Assembly (NCBI GenBank): GCA_964609655.1
Contig: CAZSUA010000002.1
Location: forward strand, 13,165-77,164
Origin: JBBRRP01 sp964609655
GTDB lineage: Bacteria > Myxococcota_A > Polyangia > Polyangiales > Polyangiaceae
DNA length: 64,000 nucleotides
Direction of reading: 5' to 3'
Below are positions 34,176 through 43,382 of this stretch, piece after piece. The notes under the pieces were generated by a model that worked only from the letters and a program-made list of their open reading frames with translations, made no database searches and had not been told where the DNA came from. The translations under genes were made by a program, and so were the position numbers. How positions within the stretch are numbered: position 1 is the first letter of the stretch; each line of letters opens with the position of its first letter.

Positions 34176-35456
34176 TTACTTCGATGGTGCCGAATCGAAC
34201 TTCAATACATGCCGATAAATATATGTCGGGGCTCTCTGGCCGACAGTCCAGGGTACGTCCGGACCATCAATCGCTGAACTGTAATCGTACACGATCATTT
34301 CGGAGGGATCTTTGCCTTCGATCACGGATGCAAAGCAGGTGTCGCCTCTGGAAGGGAGGTCGATTTCGAAGGCGAAACGCCGCTCTTTTTCAAGATACCG
34401 CCACAGTGAGCAGCGCTTGCGTTCGACGATGTACTCGAGCTGATTCACGGCGCGCCGGAGCGGCCCCCGATTGAAGAGGCGTGTGGGCTGATCGAAGACG
34501 CCACTTTTCGTGAGATTTCTCCGAGCCAAAAGATAAGTTTCAGATTTGAAACGGAAGAGCCGAGGCGAGTCGAACTTCTTCGGATCTGACTGACAAACTG
34601 GGGTTTGATCGCTCGGCGCAGAACGTTCGCAGACGATCGAACCAAATCCTGTCTCATCCCCGCCTTCGTTGCGCATCACGGTCAGGAACCGCCCCGAACC
34701 TGTGGTCGCAAAGTCAGTCTCTGAAGCGCCGCCTTCGTAAAGAGGACCGACTCTTTGGTTGAGTGGGCTCCACCGTATTCCATCCGTACTCATGAGTAGC
34801 CTCACCCGGAGTGGACTCGGAAAAATCGCGTACATGTTCTCACCGCCCGAGTACGCCGACATCATAGCGCGTGACCCTTCAGCGCGAACGCTCCAGGCGA
34901 TGTGGCCGGGCAAGTTCAAGGGAGTTAGCGCACTCCATGCTCCGTTCTCGGCGCGCGTCGAGCGCTGCACGCCGGCTGGCTCGAAGTCGAAAGCGTTCTT
35001 GCCGAGCTTTGAAACATACAGGTGCAACTTGCCATTCAACGAGAGCAGCTGTGGCTCGCGGAGATCCGTGCCGAGAGAAAGGGTTGCTTCTCTCCGCCAG
35101 TTCACTTCATCGGTGCTGCTTGCAACGTTGACGACGACCCGTTCGCTTGCAAAGTGCGTTGGGGCAGTGCGCCAGGCGAGATACACCCGACCGTCCGTAT
35201 GGCGGACCACGTGCAAGTTGTTGTTGGCGTTTTGCACGTCGATCTCCCGGTCGAGTCCAGCGCTTGGCACAATCCGCCGAGTGTCCGTGACACTGATTCG
35301 GTAGGGACCGAGTGGATGGATCGGCTCTACGGGCGCTGGGTGTTCCCTCTCCCAGCTCGGGCGATCATAACGACCAAAGCACAGAGCCACCGACCCGTCC
35401 CAAAGGTAGTTACACGAGGCCACTCCCATCAAACCCAGTAACGCACGCCGAACCAC
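34176..35456 (-). CDS. Lipoprotein with sialidase/glycosidase-like five-bladed propeller
   Basis: 426 residues. The N-terminus (RRALLGLMGVASC) is a short lipoprotein signal. The body resembles a five-bladed beta-propeller of the glycosyl hydrolase family 43 / sialidase kind: VYLAWRTAPTHF-SERVVVNVASSTDEVNWRREATLSLGTDLREPQLLSLNGKLHLYVS and LLMSTDGIRWSPLNQRV (Asp-box-like SxDGxxW). Catalytic residues cannot be assigned by eye, so it may be a non-enzymatic binding protein. The start at 35456 is GTG; no better ribosome site is visible. It precedes the PstS-like lipoprotein by 92 bases. Substrate unknown. Confidence 0.6.
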   Translation of the reverse strand: MVRRALLGLMGVASCNYLWDGSVALCFGRYDRPSWEREHPAPVEPIHPLGPYRISVTDTRRIVPSAGLDREIDVQNANNNLHVVRHTDGRVYLAWRTAPTHFASERVVVNVASSTDEVNWRREATLSLGTDLREPQLLSLNGKLHLYVSKLGKNAFDFEPAGVQRSTRAENGAWSALTPLNLPGHIAWSVRAEGSRAMMSAYSGGENMYAIFPSPLRVRLLMSTDGIRWSPLNQRVGPLYEGGASETDFATTGSGRFLTVMRNEGGDETGFGSIVCERSAPSDQTPVCQSDPKKFDSPRLFRFKSETYLLARRNLTKSGVFDQPTRLFNRGPLRRAVNQLEYIVERKRCSLWRYLEKERRFAFEIDLPSRGDTCFASVIEGKDPSEMIVYDYSSAIDGPDVPWTVGQRAPTYIYRHVLKFDSAPSK

Positions 35457-35784
35457 CGAGCAAAATTAGCAGCGTGCGGATCTCCCGCGAGTGGGGCCGC
35501 CTCATTTATGACACATTCGTCACAATTCTGGGTCGATTATGTCGCCAAACCGCCACAATGTATTCAGGCGTCCCACGCGGCGCCAAAAACAAAAAAGCGC
35601 GACATTTCCGAGCCGATTCGATGTCTTTCGAAGCCCCTGCGCGGGGTTTTGGCGTCGTCGGTCCCGGACCGTTGAGTCATCCCCGCACCGCCACCAATTT
35701 GCTCAATTGCGATGAACTCGTCGGACAAACGTTGCACGCCCAAGTGCACTGTGCGCCCGGTTACTCAGCAGCACGGAGGCTTCC
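35457..35784. other. 328-bp divergent intergenic region with terminator-like hairpin and Pho-box-like repeat
   Basis: No gene. Plus strand: AAGCCCC (35631-35637) pairs with GGGGTTT (35643-35649) across a TGCGC loop and is followed by T, a short intrinsic-terminator-like stem 136 bases before the phospholipase gene; it could be a leader element. Minus strand: TGTGACG and TGTCATA (within 35507-35524) are spaced 11 bases apart, as in Pho boxes, upstream of the propeller lipoprotein. The match is weaker than the one before pstS. Promoters for both divergent genes should lie here. Confidence 0.35.
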
Positions 35785-37872
35785 ATGGCTAACGATCGTC
35801 GTGATTTCCTGAAGGCTTTGGGCGCAGGCGCCCTGGCATCGGCATTACCTACCAGTATTGAGCGAGCCCTTGCTCTTCCAGCGCGAAAACGCCACGGGAG
35901 CATCAAGGACGTTGAACATATCGTGATCCTGATGCAGGAGAATCGCTCATTCGATCATTACTTTGGCACCTTGCGAGGTGTGCGTGGGTTTGGTGATCCG
36001 CGGGCTGTTAATCTGCCGTCCGGCGCGCCGGTTTGGTTCCAGCCAGATGGCAAGGGTGGCGACGTCGCGCCTTTCCGACCGGAGGTCATCAATCCCGGCC
36101 TACAGTTCATCGAGGACGTCCCTCACGGGTGGAATGATGGGCAGAGGGCCTGGAATCAGGGCAAATACGACCAGTGGATCCCCAATAAAGGCACCACCGC
36201 GATGACCTATTTCACGCGTCAAGACATTCCTTTTCAGTTCGCCTTGGCGGATGCGTTCACGGTGTGCGACGCCTATTACTGCTCATTCATGGGAGCCACG
36301 GATCCCAACCGTTACCACATGTGGACCGGCTGGACGGGCAACGATGGAAAGAACGGCGGCCCGGTGCTCAATAATGCCGAGGCGGGTTACGACTGGTTCA
36401 CCTACCCTGAACGTCTCCAGAAGGCTGGAGTCAGCTGGAAGATCTACCAAGACGCCGGGCTCGGCCTTGACTCCCCGAACTACTGGGGTTGGGGGCCTCC
36501 ACACGTTGGCAACTACGGAGACAATTCCCTACTGTACTTTCATCAGTACCAAAACGCAGCACCAGGTACCGCGCTCCATGAGAATGCCTTCGCCGCCACC
36601 AAGATTCTGCAGAGGGGCACGCTGTTTGACATGTTCAAAGCAGATGTGGCAGCTGACACGTTGCCGCAAGTTTCCTGGATAACGTCACCTGAAGCGTACA
36701 GCGAGCACCCGAATTGGTTGCCGAGCTACGGCGCTTGGTACACTTCGCAAATCCTGGACGCGCTCACGGCCAATCCCGAAGTGTGGGCAAAAACGGCAAC
36801 ATTCTACTGTTTTGACGAGGGTGGAGGATTCTTCGATCACATGGTTTCGCCCACGCCGCCCACGTCGCGCGCCCAAGGTCTGTCAACCGTGGATACCGTC
36901 AACGAGATTTTCGCGGGTCACGATACCAAGCATCCAACTTACGTGAGCGGCCCTTACGGTCTCGGCGTCCGCGTGCCGATGATTGTGATCTCCCCGTGGA
37001 GCAAGGGAGGCTGGGTGAATTCCGAAGTGTTTGATCACACCTCGCTCATCCGCTTCATCGAGGAACGCTTTGGCCGTGATTACCATGGGCTCACGGAGTC
37101 GAACATCACTCCCTGGCGGCGAGCCGTCACGGGAGATCTCACCTCGACGTTCGATTTCAAATCCTCAGATGCCAACGTTGTGTCTTTGCCGAGCACTACG
37201 AGTTACGCACCGACAGATCTGATCACCCACGATGACTACAAGCCCGTCCCCCCGAAGACGCAGGCGCTCGCGCTGCAGGAACCTGGCGTTCGACCGGCGC
37301 GTGCGGTGCCGTATCGCCTGACCGTGGAGACCGACGCCGACTTCGAGAAAGGGACTATCGAGCTTCGTTTTGGAAATCGTGGAAAGGCCGCAGCTGTGTT
37401 TCAAGTGCGCGCCGGGGACGGCATCGACGGACCCTGGACGTACACAGTGGGTCCGCGAACGCACGTGACCGAGTCTTGGCCTTTGTTGGCCAAAGGGCAA
37501 ACCGGCTATGACCTCTCAGTGTACGGCCCCAATGGTTTCTTTCGCGCTTTTAAAGGCAGCATTCAGGGCCGAAACAAGGCCAATTTGAGGGTGGAGAGTC
37601 GCTATGACGAAGATTCAACCATCACACTCAAGATCGAAAATCACGCTTCGCACGTGAGCATCGTTCGGGTCTTCGATGCGTACAGCAAGCGAAGCGTCAC
37701 GCGCCCCGTGCTTCCCGGCAGAAGCGTCGAACTGCATTGGGATCTGGAGCGCTCGTACGGTTGGTACGACCTCACGATCGAGGTGGTGGCGGATCCAAAC
37801 TTCAAGCAAGTCTTTGCGGGTCACGTGGAGAGTGGCAGAGATAGTATGACGGACCCGGCGCTCGGAGCTTAA
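35785..37872 (+). CDS. Phosphocholine-type phospholipase C, Tat-exported
   Basis: Hydrolyses phospholipids to diacylglycerol and phosphoalcohol in the periplasm or outside. It has 695 residues, the usual length for the bacterial phospholipase C (PlcN/PlcH) family. The Tat signal is NDRRDFLKALGAGALASALP. The phosphoesterase domain starts VEHIVILMQENRSFDHYFGTLRGVRGFGDPRA, and other conserved blocks are MGATDPNRYHMWTGW, FDEGGGFFDHMVSPTPP and GVRVPMIVISPWSKGG. Two C-terminal DUF756 beta-sandwich domains follow (about 510-690). Such enzymes are often induced by phosphate starvation, and this gene lies 16 kb from pst. A CACGGAGG ribosome-site-like run precedes the ATG. Confidence 0.93.
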   Translation: MANDRRDFLKALGAGALASALPTSIERALALPARKRHGSIKDVEHIVILMQENRSFDHYFGTLRGVRGFGDPRAVNLPSGAPVWFQPDGKGGDVAPFRPEVINPGLQFIEDVPHGWNDGQRAWNQGKYDQWIPNKGTTAMTYFTRQDIPFQFALADAFTVCDAYYCSFMGATDPNRYHMWTGWTGNDGKNGGPVLNNAEAGYDWFTYPERLQKAGVSWKIYQDAGLGLDSPNYWGWGPPHVGNYGDNSLLYFHQYQNAAPGTALHENAFAATKILQRGTLFDMFKADVAADTLPQVSWITSPEAYSEHPNWLPSYGAWYTSQILDALTANPEVWAKTATFYCFDEGGGFFDHMVSPTPPTSRAQGLSTVDTVNEIFAGHDTKHPTYVSGPYGLGVRVPMIVISPWSKGGWVNSEVFDHTSLIRFIEERFGRDYHGLTESNITPWRRAVTGDLTSTFDFKSSDANVVSLPSTTSYAPTDLITHDDYKPVPPKTQALALQEPGVRPARAVPYRLTVETDADFEKGTIELRFGNRGKAAAVFQVRAGDGIDGPWTYTVGPRTHVTESWPLLAKGQTGYDLSVYGPNGFFRAFKGSIQGRNKANLRVESRYDEDSTITLKIENHASHVSIVRVFDAYSKRSVTRPVLPGRSVELHWDLERSYGWYDLTIEVVADPNFKQVFAGHVESGRDSMTDPALGA

Positions 37873-37889
37873 GCGATTTGTGAGGGCCT

Positions 37890-37919
37890 GGCTTGCGGGA
37901 GGCATGCTCGCAGCAAGCC
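37890..37919. terminator. Hairpin between convergent phospholipase and kinase genes
   Basis: GGCTTGC (37890-37896) and GCAAGCC (37913-37919) are perfect complements, with an inner CG pairing that extends the stem. It lies 18 bases after the phospholipase stop and before the end of the convergent gene. There is no T tract, so it is only a possible terminator. Confidence 0.3.
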
Positions 37920-37950
37920 TCCTCGAAAGCCCCTTGCTTCTACCAGCAAT

Positions 37951-39598
37951 CTACTCCCACGATTTTTCGTCGAACAAGCTGCGCGAGTTGTTGCGTGTTC
38001 CGGTTGGCTTAGTTGACGCGGCGCGGGGCGCTGATTCAGAGCGTTCGTTCTTTGAAGAGTTCTGCGTTCGCCTTGGCTTCGCGGGTGCCGGCGCGGCCAC
38101 CGCTACTGGCACAATCGTCGTGACTGCTGGCGCGGTGATACCTGTGGTGGCTAGCGTCGGGGGTGCCTGTGGAGGAGATTCTGTGGCGGCGACCCTTGCG
38201 GTCGGTTGGGCGGTCACGATCGGAGGTGCCGCATGCGTGCTCACGGGAACTGGCGGCGGCGTTGCGGATCGCGTCAGGAGTCGATCCCCGACGAGAATCA
38301 GCAGCGCTGTGGCAACCGTCGCTAACAGAATGTTCGAGGTGTTCCAGCCCGCCTCTCGAACAGGCGTCGCGGTAACAGGCGGCACCAAGTGAGCCGTTGC
38401 GGCCACCGGCGATTCGTGGGCAGCGAGCACCTCTGGGGGCGGCGGAAGCGGGGGCGGCACCATACTGGCCGTGGATTTCGACCATGCGGGAAGCGGGGGT
38501 GGTACGATGCGCCNNNNNNNNNNACTCGGGTAGCGGTGCAAACGGCGGGGGTGCGAACGGCGGCGGCGCTGCCAATCGGGCGTATTCCGGGCGCATATTA
38601 TGCTGCAACGCCGAAGCAAAAGCTCGAGCGTTGCGAAAGCGTCGCTCACGATTCTTCTGCAGACACTGCCAAATTGCTTGGTCTATGCCGAGGGGAACAT
38701 CGTCCCTGAGACTCGAGATCGGCGCCGGGGTATCGGCGCTGATCTTGGCGAGCAAGCCGGATACCGTGCGATCCTCGAACACGGGAACACCCGCGAGCAG
38801 CTCGTAGAGAATGACCCCGAGTGCCCACACATCTGCGCGTGTGTCGATGTCGCCGGGGTCGCGCGCATGCTCGGGCGAAAGATAGCGGAGTGCCGACGGA
38901 ATCGAGCTGCCTGTGAACATACCAGCGCCTGGGATCACGAGTTCCGAACGCTCGGCACTCGAGCTGGCAAATCCCGCGAGCCTCACCTGGTATGAGCCAT
39001 CGGTCGCTTTGACCAGATAGATATTCTCGGTGGAGAGCCCGCCGTGCACGACCCCAGCATCATTAGCAGCCGCAATTCCGTCACATGCCTGCACAACATA
39101 CGTGAGCGCCTCGGCGAGCGGCAGCGGCCCGCGCACGCCAGACACCTGGGCGAGGTTTGGTCCCTGGGGATGCTCGGTGACCATGTAGGGTGTGCCGAAA
39201 TCAAGCATCCCAACGTCGATCACTCGAGCTACATGTTCGCTCCGGACTTGGGACAGACGACGAGCACTCGCAAGAAAATCATTGATTGCGGCGGGAAAAG
39301 CTGTCGCCTCTGGGCGCAGGTACTTTAGGTTTGCAACTTCATCGAGAACCAAATGATGGACCTGCAGCAGTGTCGCTAACCCGCTGTCAAGGATGCGACG
39401 CTCCACGCGATACTTGCCTGCAATGACATCCCCCGGCCGCACACTGCGGCGTTCGCGAACCAGGGTGGTAGGTCGAACGGACCCCGAATGGGAGCGTGTC
39501 GACCACGGGGACATCGAATCGCGAACCAGGGCGATGCTGCCATCCATCACGGTGAATTCATCATCAACGCTCAAGACACTCCGAAATGATTCGCTCAT
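37951..39598 (-). CDS. Membrane pseudokinase (Hanks-type fold), interrupted by assembly gap
   Basis: One gene split by a run of Ns. The N-terminal part (start ATG 39598, GGAG upstream) has a kinase fold: VIAGKYRVERRILDSGLATLLQVHHL, EVANLKYLRPEA, then VVHGGLSTENIYLV where HRDxxxxN is expected, and VRLAGFASS where DFG is expected. ADVWALGVILYELLAG is normal. The glycine loop is broken, and both the catalytic Asp and the Mg-binding Asp are replaced by Gly, so it should be inactive as a kinase. After a Pro-rich stretch containing the gap, the frame changes; the C-terminal part has a transmembrane helix (NILLATVATALLILVGDRLL) and a Pro/Ala/Thr-rich tail ending at 37951. It may be a scaffold or ligand sensor. 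Confidence 0.7.
38514..38523. other. Assembly gap (10 N)
   Basis: Ten consecutive undetermined bases inside the proline-rich linker of the pseudokinase gene. Coding continues in different frames on each side (offset by one), so the true gap length is not 10 or the flanking calls contain an error. The flanks are repetitive (PPPFAPPPFAP and PPPLPPPP), which probably caused the break. Confidence 0.95.
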
Positions 39599-39784
39599 GG
39601 CTCCGTGGGCTGAGCGTAAGCGGCTTGCCTCCGCGCCGAGTGTGACAAGTTGACTGCAAACAGGTTGCAGCTCGTGACGATCTGATTACGCTTCGCTCTA
39701 GGGCAGGGCTACGGTTGTCACCGCAACCCCCAAGCCCGTTTCCCGGCCTCAATCACGCGCAAACTCTTATCCGCTTCCCCGAGC

Positions 39785-40813
39785 CTACCAACCAACCCCA
39801 ACGGCAAGCCCAAACTCGGTAGGATAGGTGGTCTGTTTCCCGGGCGGAGTATTTACGACGGTTACGCCGTCGAACGTGCTGTTGTAAGGGTAGTCCGGCG
39901 TGTTGATCCAGGGCGTCAGATTTTGACTGACACGAAGATCCACGTAGAGGCGACTTGAGGACGTACGGAAGAACATCAGGCCCGCTTGACCAAACACCGC
40001 CAGATTGACCGCCCCATCAACGTCCCCGCCAAGGATCCGCGGCGTTATCCCACCGCCGACGTAGGGCGAAACATTGTTGTCGTTGAGATAATAACTCCCA
40101 CCCAATTCCCCATAAATACCGCCGACGGACCGAAAGTCCGTGCCGCCGGAACCCCCGGCAGAACTTGGCAATGTGAACCCTGCCCCCAATTCCAAGAAAT
40201 ACCTTTCCCCTTCCAGGCGACCGTTCGCGCCTAAGGCAATCATCGGATCGTACTTCGTGGAAGAACCAAGAGCGACTGGGACCATGTACGATGTCTTGAA
40301 CCCGATCACCTTCTCAACGAAGGTGCGATTCACTTTTTTGCCCTCACGCTCCGTCACTGTGTTGACCGTGCGCGTTTCCGAAGGGTCTTTCTTCTCAAAG
40401 AGGGCCGTGCTGAGGCGCGCCGCCACGGGCTCCATATCGTCCAGGGACGCGGCAACCATGCGCGTGTGATAGATTTCCTTGCCATCGAGCGAATATCGAA
40501 TTGCGGTCACCACAATGCGTTCGTTCAGGCGCGTGGCCCGCACCACCAGGTACTCGGATGAGCGGCTGAGAGCAGCAGCCTCGGCATAGGTGCCCGGCGT
40601 TCCGTCAGCGTGCGGCGCAGGCACCACCATCACCACCTGATCACGACTGGCTTCCGCATACGCCTCGGCAATCACTGCCCCAATGGCCTCGCCTTCCGAC
40701 GGTTCCAAATTCGTTCGCTCTACGGGAAGCACTGCCACCGACGCGTTCGCCACGGAAGCACAGAACACCCCAACACCCAACGCTAACCACCCTGAAACTG
40801 CTTTCATATTCAT
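39785..40813 (-). CDS. Outer-membrane beta-barrel protein with CsgG/TolB-like N-terminal domain
   Basis: 342 residues. The signal (MNMKAVSGWLALGVGVFCASVANA) is followed by an alpha/beta segment ASVAVLPVERTNLEPSEGEAIGAVIAEAYAEASRDQVVMVVPAPHA...YLVVRATRLNERIVVTAIRYSLDGKEIYHTRMVAASLDDMEPVAARLSTALF, which resembles lipoprotein-like curli/TolB helper domains. The second half is a small beta barrel (LEGERYFLELGAGFTLPS to TEFGLAVGVGW). ATG 40813 has a GAGGAG ribosome site. The function is unknown. It diverges from the aryl-polyene operon (174-base intergenic region with the promoters). Confidence 0.62.
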   Translation of the reverse strand: MNMKAVSGWLALGVGVFCASVANASVAVLPVERTNLEPSEGEAIGAVIAEAYAEASRDQVVMVVPAPHADGTPGTYAEAAALSRSSEYLVVRATRLNERIVVTAIRYSLDGKEIYHTRMVAASLDDMEPVAARLSTALFEKKDPSETRTVNTVTEREGKKVNRTFVEKVIGFKTSYMVPVALGSSTKYDPMIALGANGRLEGERYFLELGAGFTLPSSAGGSGGTDFRSVGGIYGELGGSYYLNDNNVSPYVGGGITPRILGGDVDGAVNLAVFGQAGLMFFRTSSSRLYVDLRVSQNLTPWINTPDYPYNSTFDGVTVVNTPPGKQTTYPTEFGLAVGVGW

Positions 40814-40987
40814 GGTCTCCTCTTCAAGTAATCCCTGCCCACAGAACAGCACATTCTGTGCCAGACGGAAACCCTGCCGAAGCCCTCCAGAAATGCGCGC
40901 AACCTGGTGCTCCCCCTCCAGCTACCCGTCGGTCGCACGCTACTAACTACGACAGCCTTGCCACGGTACTAGCGCGTAGAGAGCCCT

Positions 40988-42199
40988 ATGTTGCTCTCAG
41001 AAAGCGCCTCGGCAATGATGCGTTCGTTGCACCCCGCGCCCGTCTATTGCACCGATCACCGCCTCTGTAACTCCCTAGGGTCGGACCGCGAGCAGGTCCT
41101 CAATCGGCTGGCTTTGGGGCAAACGGGACTTCTCGCCCCAAGCTTCCCGCTTCCGTTTGGAACCTATGTGGGCGAGCTTGCAACCGAGCTTGGCCCATTG
41201 CCTCTGCCCTTCACTCGCTATGAGTCGCGCCTGGCGCGGCTGGGGCATGCGCTGGCAACAGAGCTAAAGGCCTCGACCGATGCGGCCATTCGACGCTGGG
41301 GAAGGAGGCGTGTGGCGCTCGTGCTCGCGACCTCGACCGGGGGCTTATTGGAAACGGAAAGCTCTCACCTGGGCTTAGCAGCCGGGCGGCCGCTCCCTCC
41401 CGGTTACCGCCTGCTTCGAACGCATGGGCTTGGAGCCACCGCCGAGCTGTTGCAACAGGTTCTGGGCACGGAGGGGCCGGCTTTCGTGATCTCCACCGCG
41501 TGTTCATCGAGTGCCAAGGCACTCGCAAGCGGGCAGCGTTTGATTCAAAGTGGGGTTGCCGATGCTGTGATTGCAGGAGGCCTCGATACTTTGTGTCAGA
41601 CAACACTCTTTGGTTTTCAAGCACTTGGCATCCTCTCCACTGAGCGATGCAAACCCTTCGCTGGAGCACGAGACGGAATCAACATCGGAGAAGGGGGTGC
41701 GCTCATTCTGCTAGAACGCGAGGCTGATTCCGAAATAGCGCTGCTTGGTTGCGGTGAATCCAGTGATGCCTATCACCTCTCCGCTCCGGATCCTGAGGGG
41801 CACGGGGCGGAGCGCGCAATGCGCCAGGCACTCGAACAAGCAGACGTTAGCCCGCATGAAGTCGGCTACGTGAACGCGCACGGTACCGGCACGCTACAGA
41901 ATGATGCTGCTGAGGCGTTGGCGCTCGCGAGAGTCTTCGGGATGGGCCCAAGCGTTGTTTCCACCAAGAGTTATACCGGGCACCTGCTGGGAGCGGCTGG
42001 CGCGACAGAGGCTGCTTTTTGTATCGCTGCGCTAGAACGGGGTGAAATTCCAGCCAATTTGGGCGCGGATCCAGAGGATTTTCTGGGCATTCGTCTGGGC
42101 CGCGAAACCCTGCAAAGCGATTTCAGGTACGCGCTCTCCAATTCTTTCGCGTTCGGTGGCAGCAATGTCAGCTTGCTGTTTGGGAAAGTTGCGCCGTGA
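40988..42199 (+). CDS. Aryl-polyene beta-ketoacyl-ACP synthase (ApeO-like)
   Basis: A condensing enzyme for polyene chain extension. It has 403 residues of the FabB/FabF fold. The catalytic Cys lies in STACSSSAKALASGQ and the two His in NAHGTGTLQND and STKSYTGHLLGAAGATE, so it should be active. It is the first gene of a five-gene operon with overlapping stops and starts. Established knowledge: in E. coli aryl-polyene synthesis, an active ketosynthase (ApeO) pairs with a Cys-less partner (ApeC). The next gene here is such a partner. The first ten residues may be superfluous (second ATG at 41018). Confidence 0.88.
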   Translation: MLLSESASAMMRSLHPAPVYCTDHRLCNSLGSDREQVLNRLALGQTGLLAPSFPLPFGTYVGELATELGPLPLPFTRYESRLARLGHALATELKASTDAAIRRWGRRRVALVLATSTGGLLETESSHLGLAAGRPLPPGYRLLRTHGLGATAELLQQVLGTEGPAFVISTACSSSAKALASGQRLIQSGVADAVIAGGLDTLCQTTLFGFQALGILSTERCKPFAGARDGINIGEGGALILLEREADSEIALLGCGESSDAYHLSAPDPEGHGAERAMRQALEQADVSPHEVGYVNAHGTGTLQNDAAEALALARVFGMGPSVVSTKSYTGHLLGAAGATEAAFCIAALERGEIPANLGADPEDFLGIRLGRETLQSDFRYALSNSFAFGGSNVSLLFGKVAP

Positions 42200-42939
42200 A
42201 GCAAATCATCGGTGCTCCCTTGCACCTCGCCGCAATAGGTTTCTGGCAGCCGGCTGAAGGCGAGAATGCAGCACCTGAAGCTAATCTCTTGGGCACACGG
42301 GCGCGTGGACGCGCGAGCCAGCTGACACTGATGTTCGCGGAAGTTCTGGATCAGGCTTTGGCGGGATCTGGGATAAATTCCGAGGAAGTGGCGTTGATCT
42401 TTGGCTCGGCGCTCGGCGAGATGGAGCGTTTGATTCAGCTGCTCACCACCTTACACGGTCCAACACACGACATTTCGCCACTGCGTTTTCAGACGAGTGT
42501 TCACAATGCCTCCGCGGGCCAAATTTCGATTGCCCTAAAGAACCCGAACTTCTCGAACTCACTGGCCGCTGGCCGCAACACTGTCGCTATGGGATTCGTC
42601 GAAGCCGCCGTCTGGATGCATACACGCCAAACTCCGCTCGTGTTAGTGCTCGGAGACGAAGCCCCGCCACCCGAACTCCACGTCGGCTCAACCTATGCTC
42701 CCCTGGCCGCGGCCTTCGCCTTTCTCCCCGAAGCCATACCCGCTCAGCCTTCTGCAACCTTTCAGCTGGTCGCCAGCCCTTCAGCCTCTCACAACCCCGA
42801 ATGGGCAGACACTCCCGCTATTATTGGCAATCCGTGCCGGCTACTCGAACCCTTGGTGTCCTGGCTACGCGCCGGCACGATGGACCGTTTCGAGCTCAGT
42901 TCAGGCGGCCCAACCCAGTATGGTATCGAGCGCCGGTGA
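42196..42939 (+). CDS. Ketosynthase-like chain-length factor (ApeC-like)
   Basis: 247 residues of the ketosynthase N-terminal type, about half the usual ketosynthase length. The segment that should contain the active Cys reads FQTSVHNASAGQISIALKN, without Cys. The GFVEAAVWMH and LVLVLGDEAPPPELH stretches fit the chain-length-factor-like family found beside ApeO. It overlaps the upstream ketosynthase by four bases (ATGA) and the downstream dehydratase by four (GTGA), which fits assembly of a heterodimer with the first ketosynthase. It probably sets the polyene chain length and has no condensing activity. Confidence 0.8.
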   Translation: MKQIIGAPLHLAAIGFWQPAEGENAAPEANLLGTRARGRASQLTLMFAEVLDQALAGSGINSEEVALIFGSALGEMERLIQLLTTLHGPTHDISPLRFQTSVHNASAGQISIALKNPNFSNSLAAGRNTVAMGFVEAAVWMHTRQTPLVLVLGDEAPPPELHVGSTYAPLAAAFAFLPEAIPAQPSATFQLVASPSASHNPEWADTPAIIGNPCRLLEPLVSWLRAGTMDRFELSSGGPTQYGIERR

Positions 42940-43382
42940 CTCTGCTTCCGATTGAAGATCTCATTCCACACCGAGGCCCCATGCGGCTCCTGGATGAGCT
43001 TTGTCACCACGATACAGGGACGGCCACCTGCCGCGTGAGCCTGACCGAAGATTCAAGCTTCATGCGTGACAGACGTGTACCTGCGGTTGTATCGATTGAG
43101 TACCTAGCCCAATGTGTCGCTGCCTACGCCACATTGCACCCCTCTGAATCAGTGGCCAACGCTGTCGGAGCGAGCAAGCCTCGTATCGGCTATCTGGTAG
43201 GTGTGCGCCGCTTAGATCTGATGGCCGAATACTTTGTTCCAGGAGATGAGCTCATGATCACGGTGAAGCATATTTGGGGAGGCGCCGAAGGAGCACAATT
43301 CGAGGGCTTGGTGAAACGAGCTGGCGCTGTGGTGGCCTCCGCTACCCTCACTGTTTTTCACGGAACGGGGGGTGTCGCGTGA
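42936..43382 (+). CDS. 3-hydroxyacyl-ACP dehydratase (ApeP-like hotdog)
   Basis: 148 residues with a GTG start that overlaps the previous stop (GTGA). The N-terminal phrase LLPIEDLIPHRGPMRLLDEL is the FabZ/ApeP-type hotdog signature with the catalytic His, followed by VVSIEYLAQCVAAYATLH (central helix). It would remove water from beta-hydroxyacyl-ACP to form each double bond of the polyene. A second hotdog domain is fused to the ligase encoded at 52226, as two dehydratases (ApeI and ApeP) are typical of aryl-polyene clusters. It overlaps the downstream ketoreductase gene. Confidence 0.83.
   Translation: MTLLPIEDLIPHRGPMRLLDELCHHDTGTATCRVSLTEDSSFMRDRRVPAVVSIEYLAQCVAAYATLHPSESVANAVGASKPRIGYLVGVRRLDLMAEYFVPGDELMITVKHIWGGAEGAQFEGLVKRAGAVVASATLTVFHGTGGVA

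Noticed and set aside
38036..38513. Continuation of the kinase open frame beyond the N gap
   Set aside because: The residues become a Ser/Thr/Arg/His-rich shadow; the other frame has a proper transmembrane helix and proline-rich tail.
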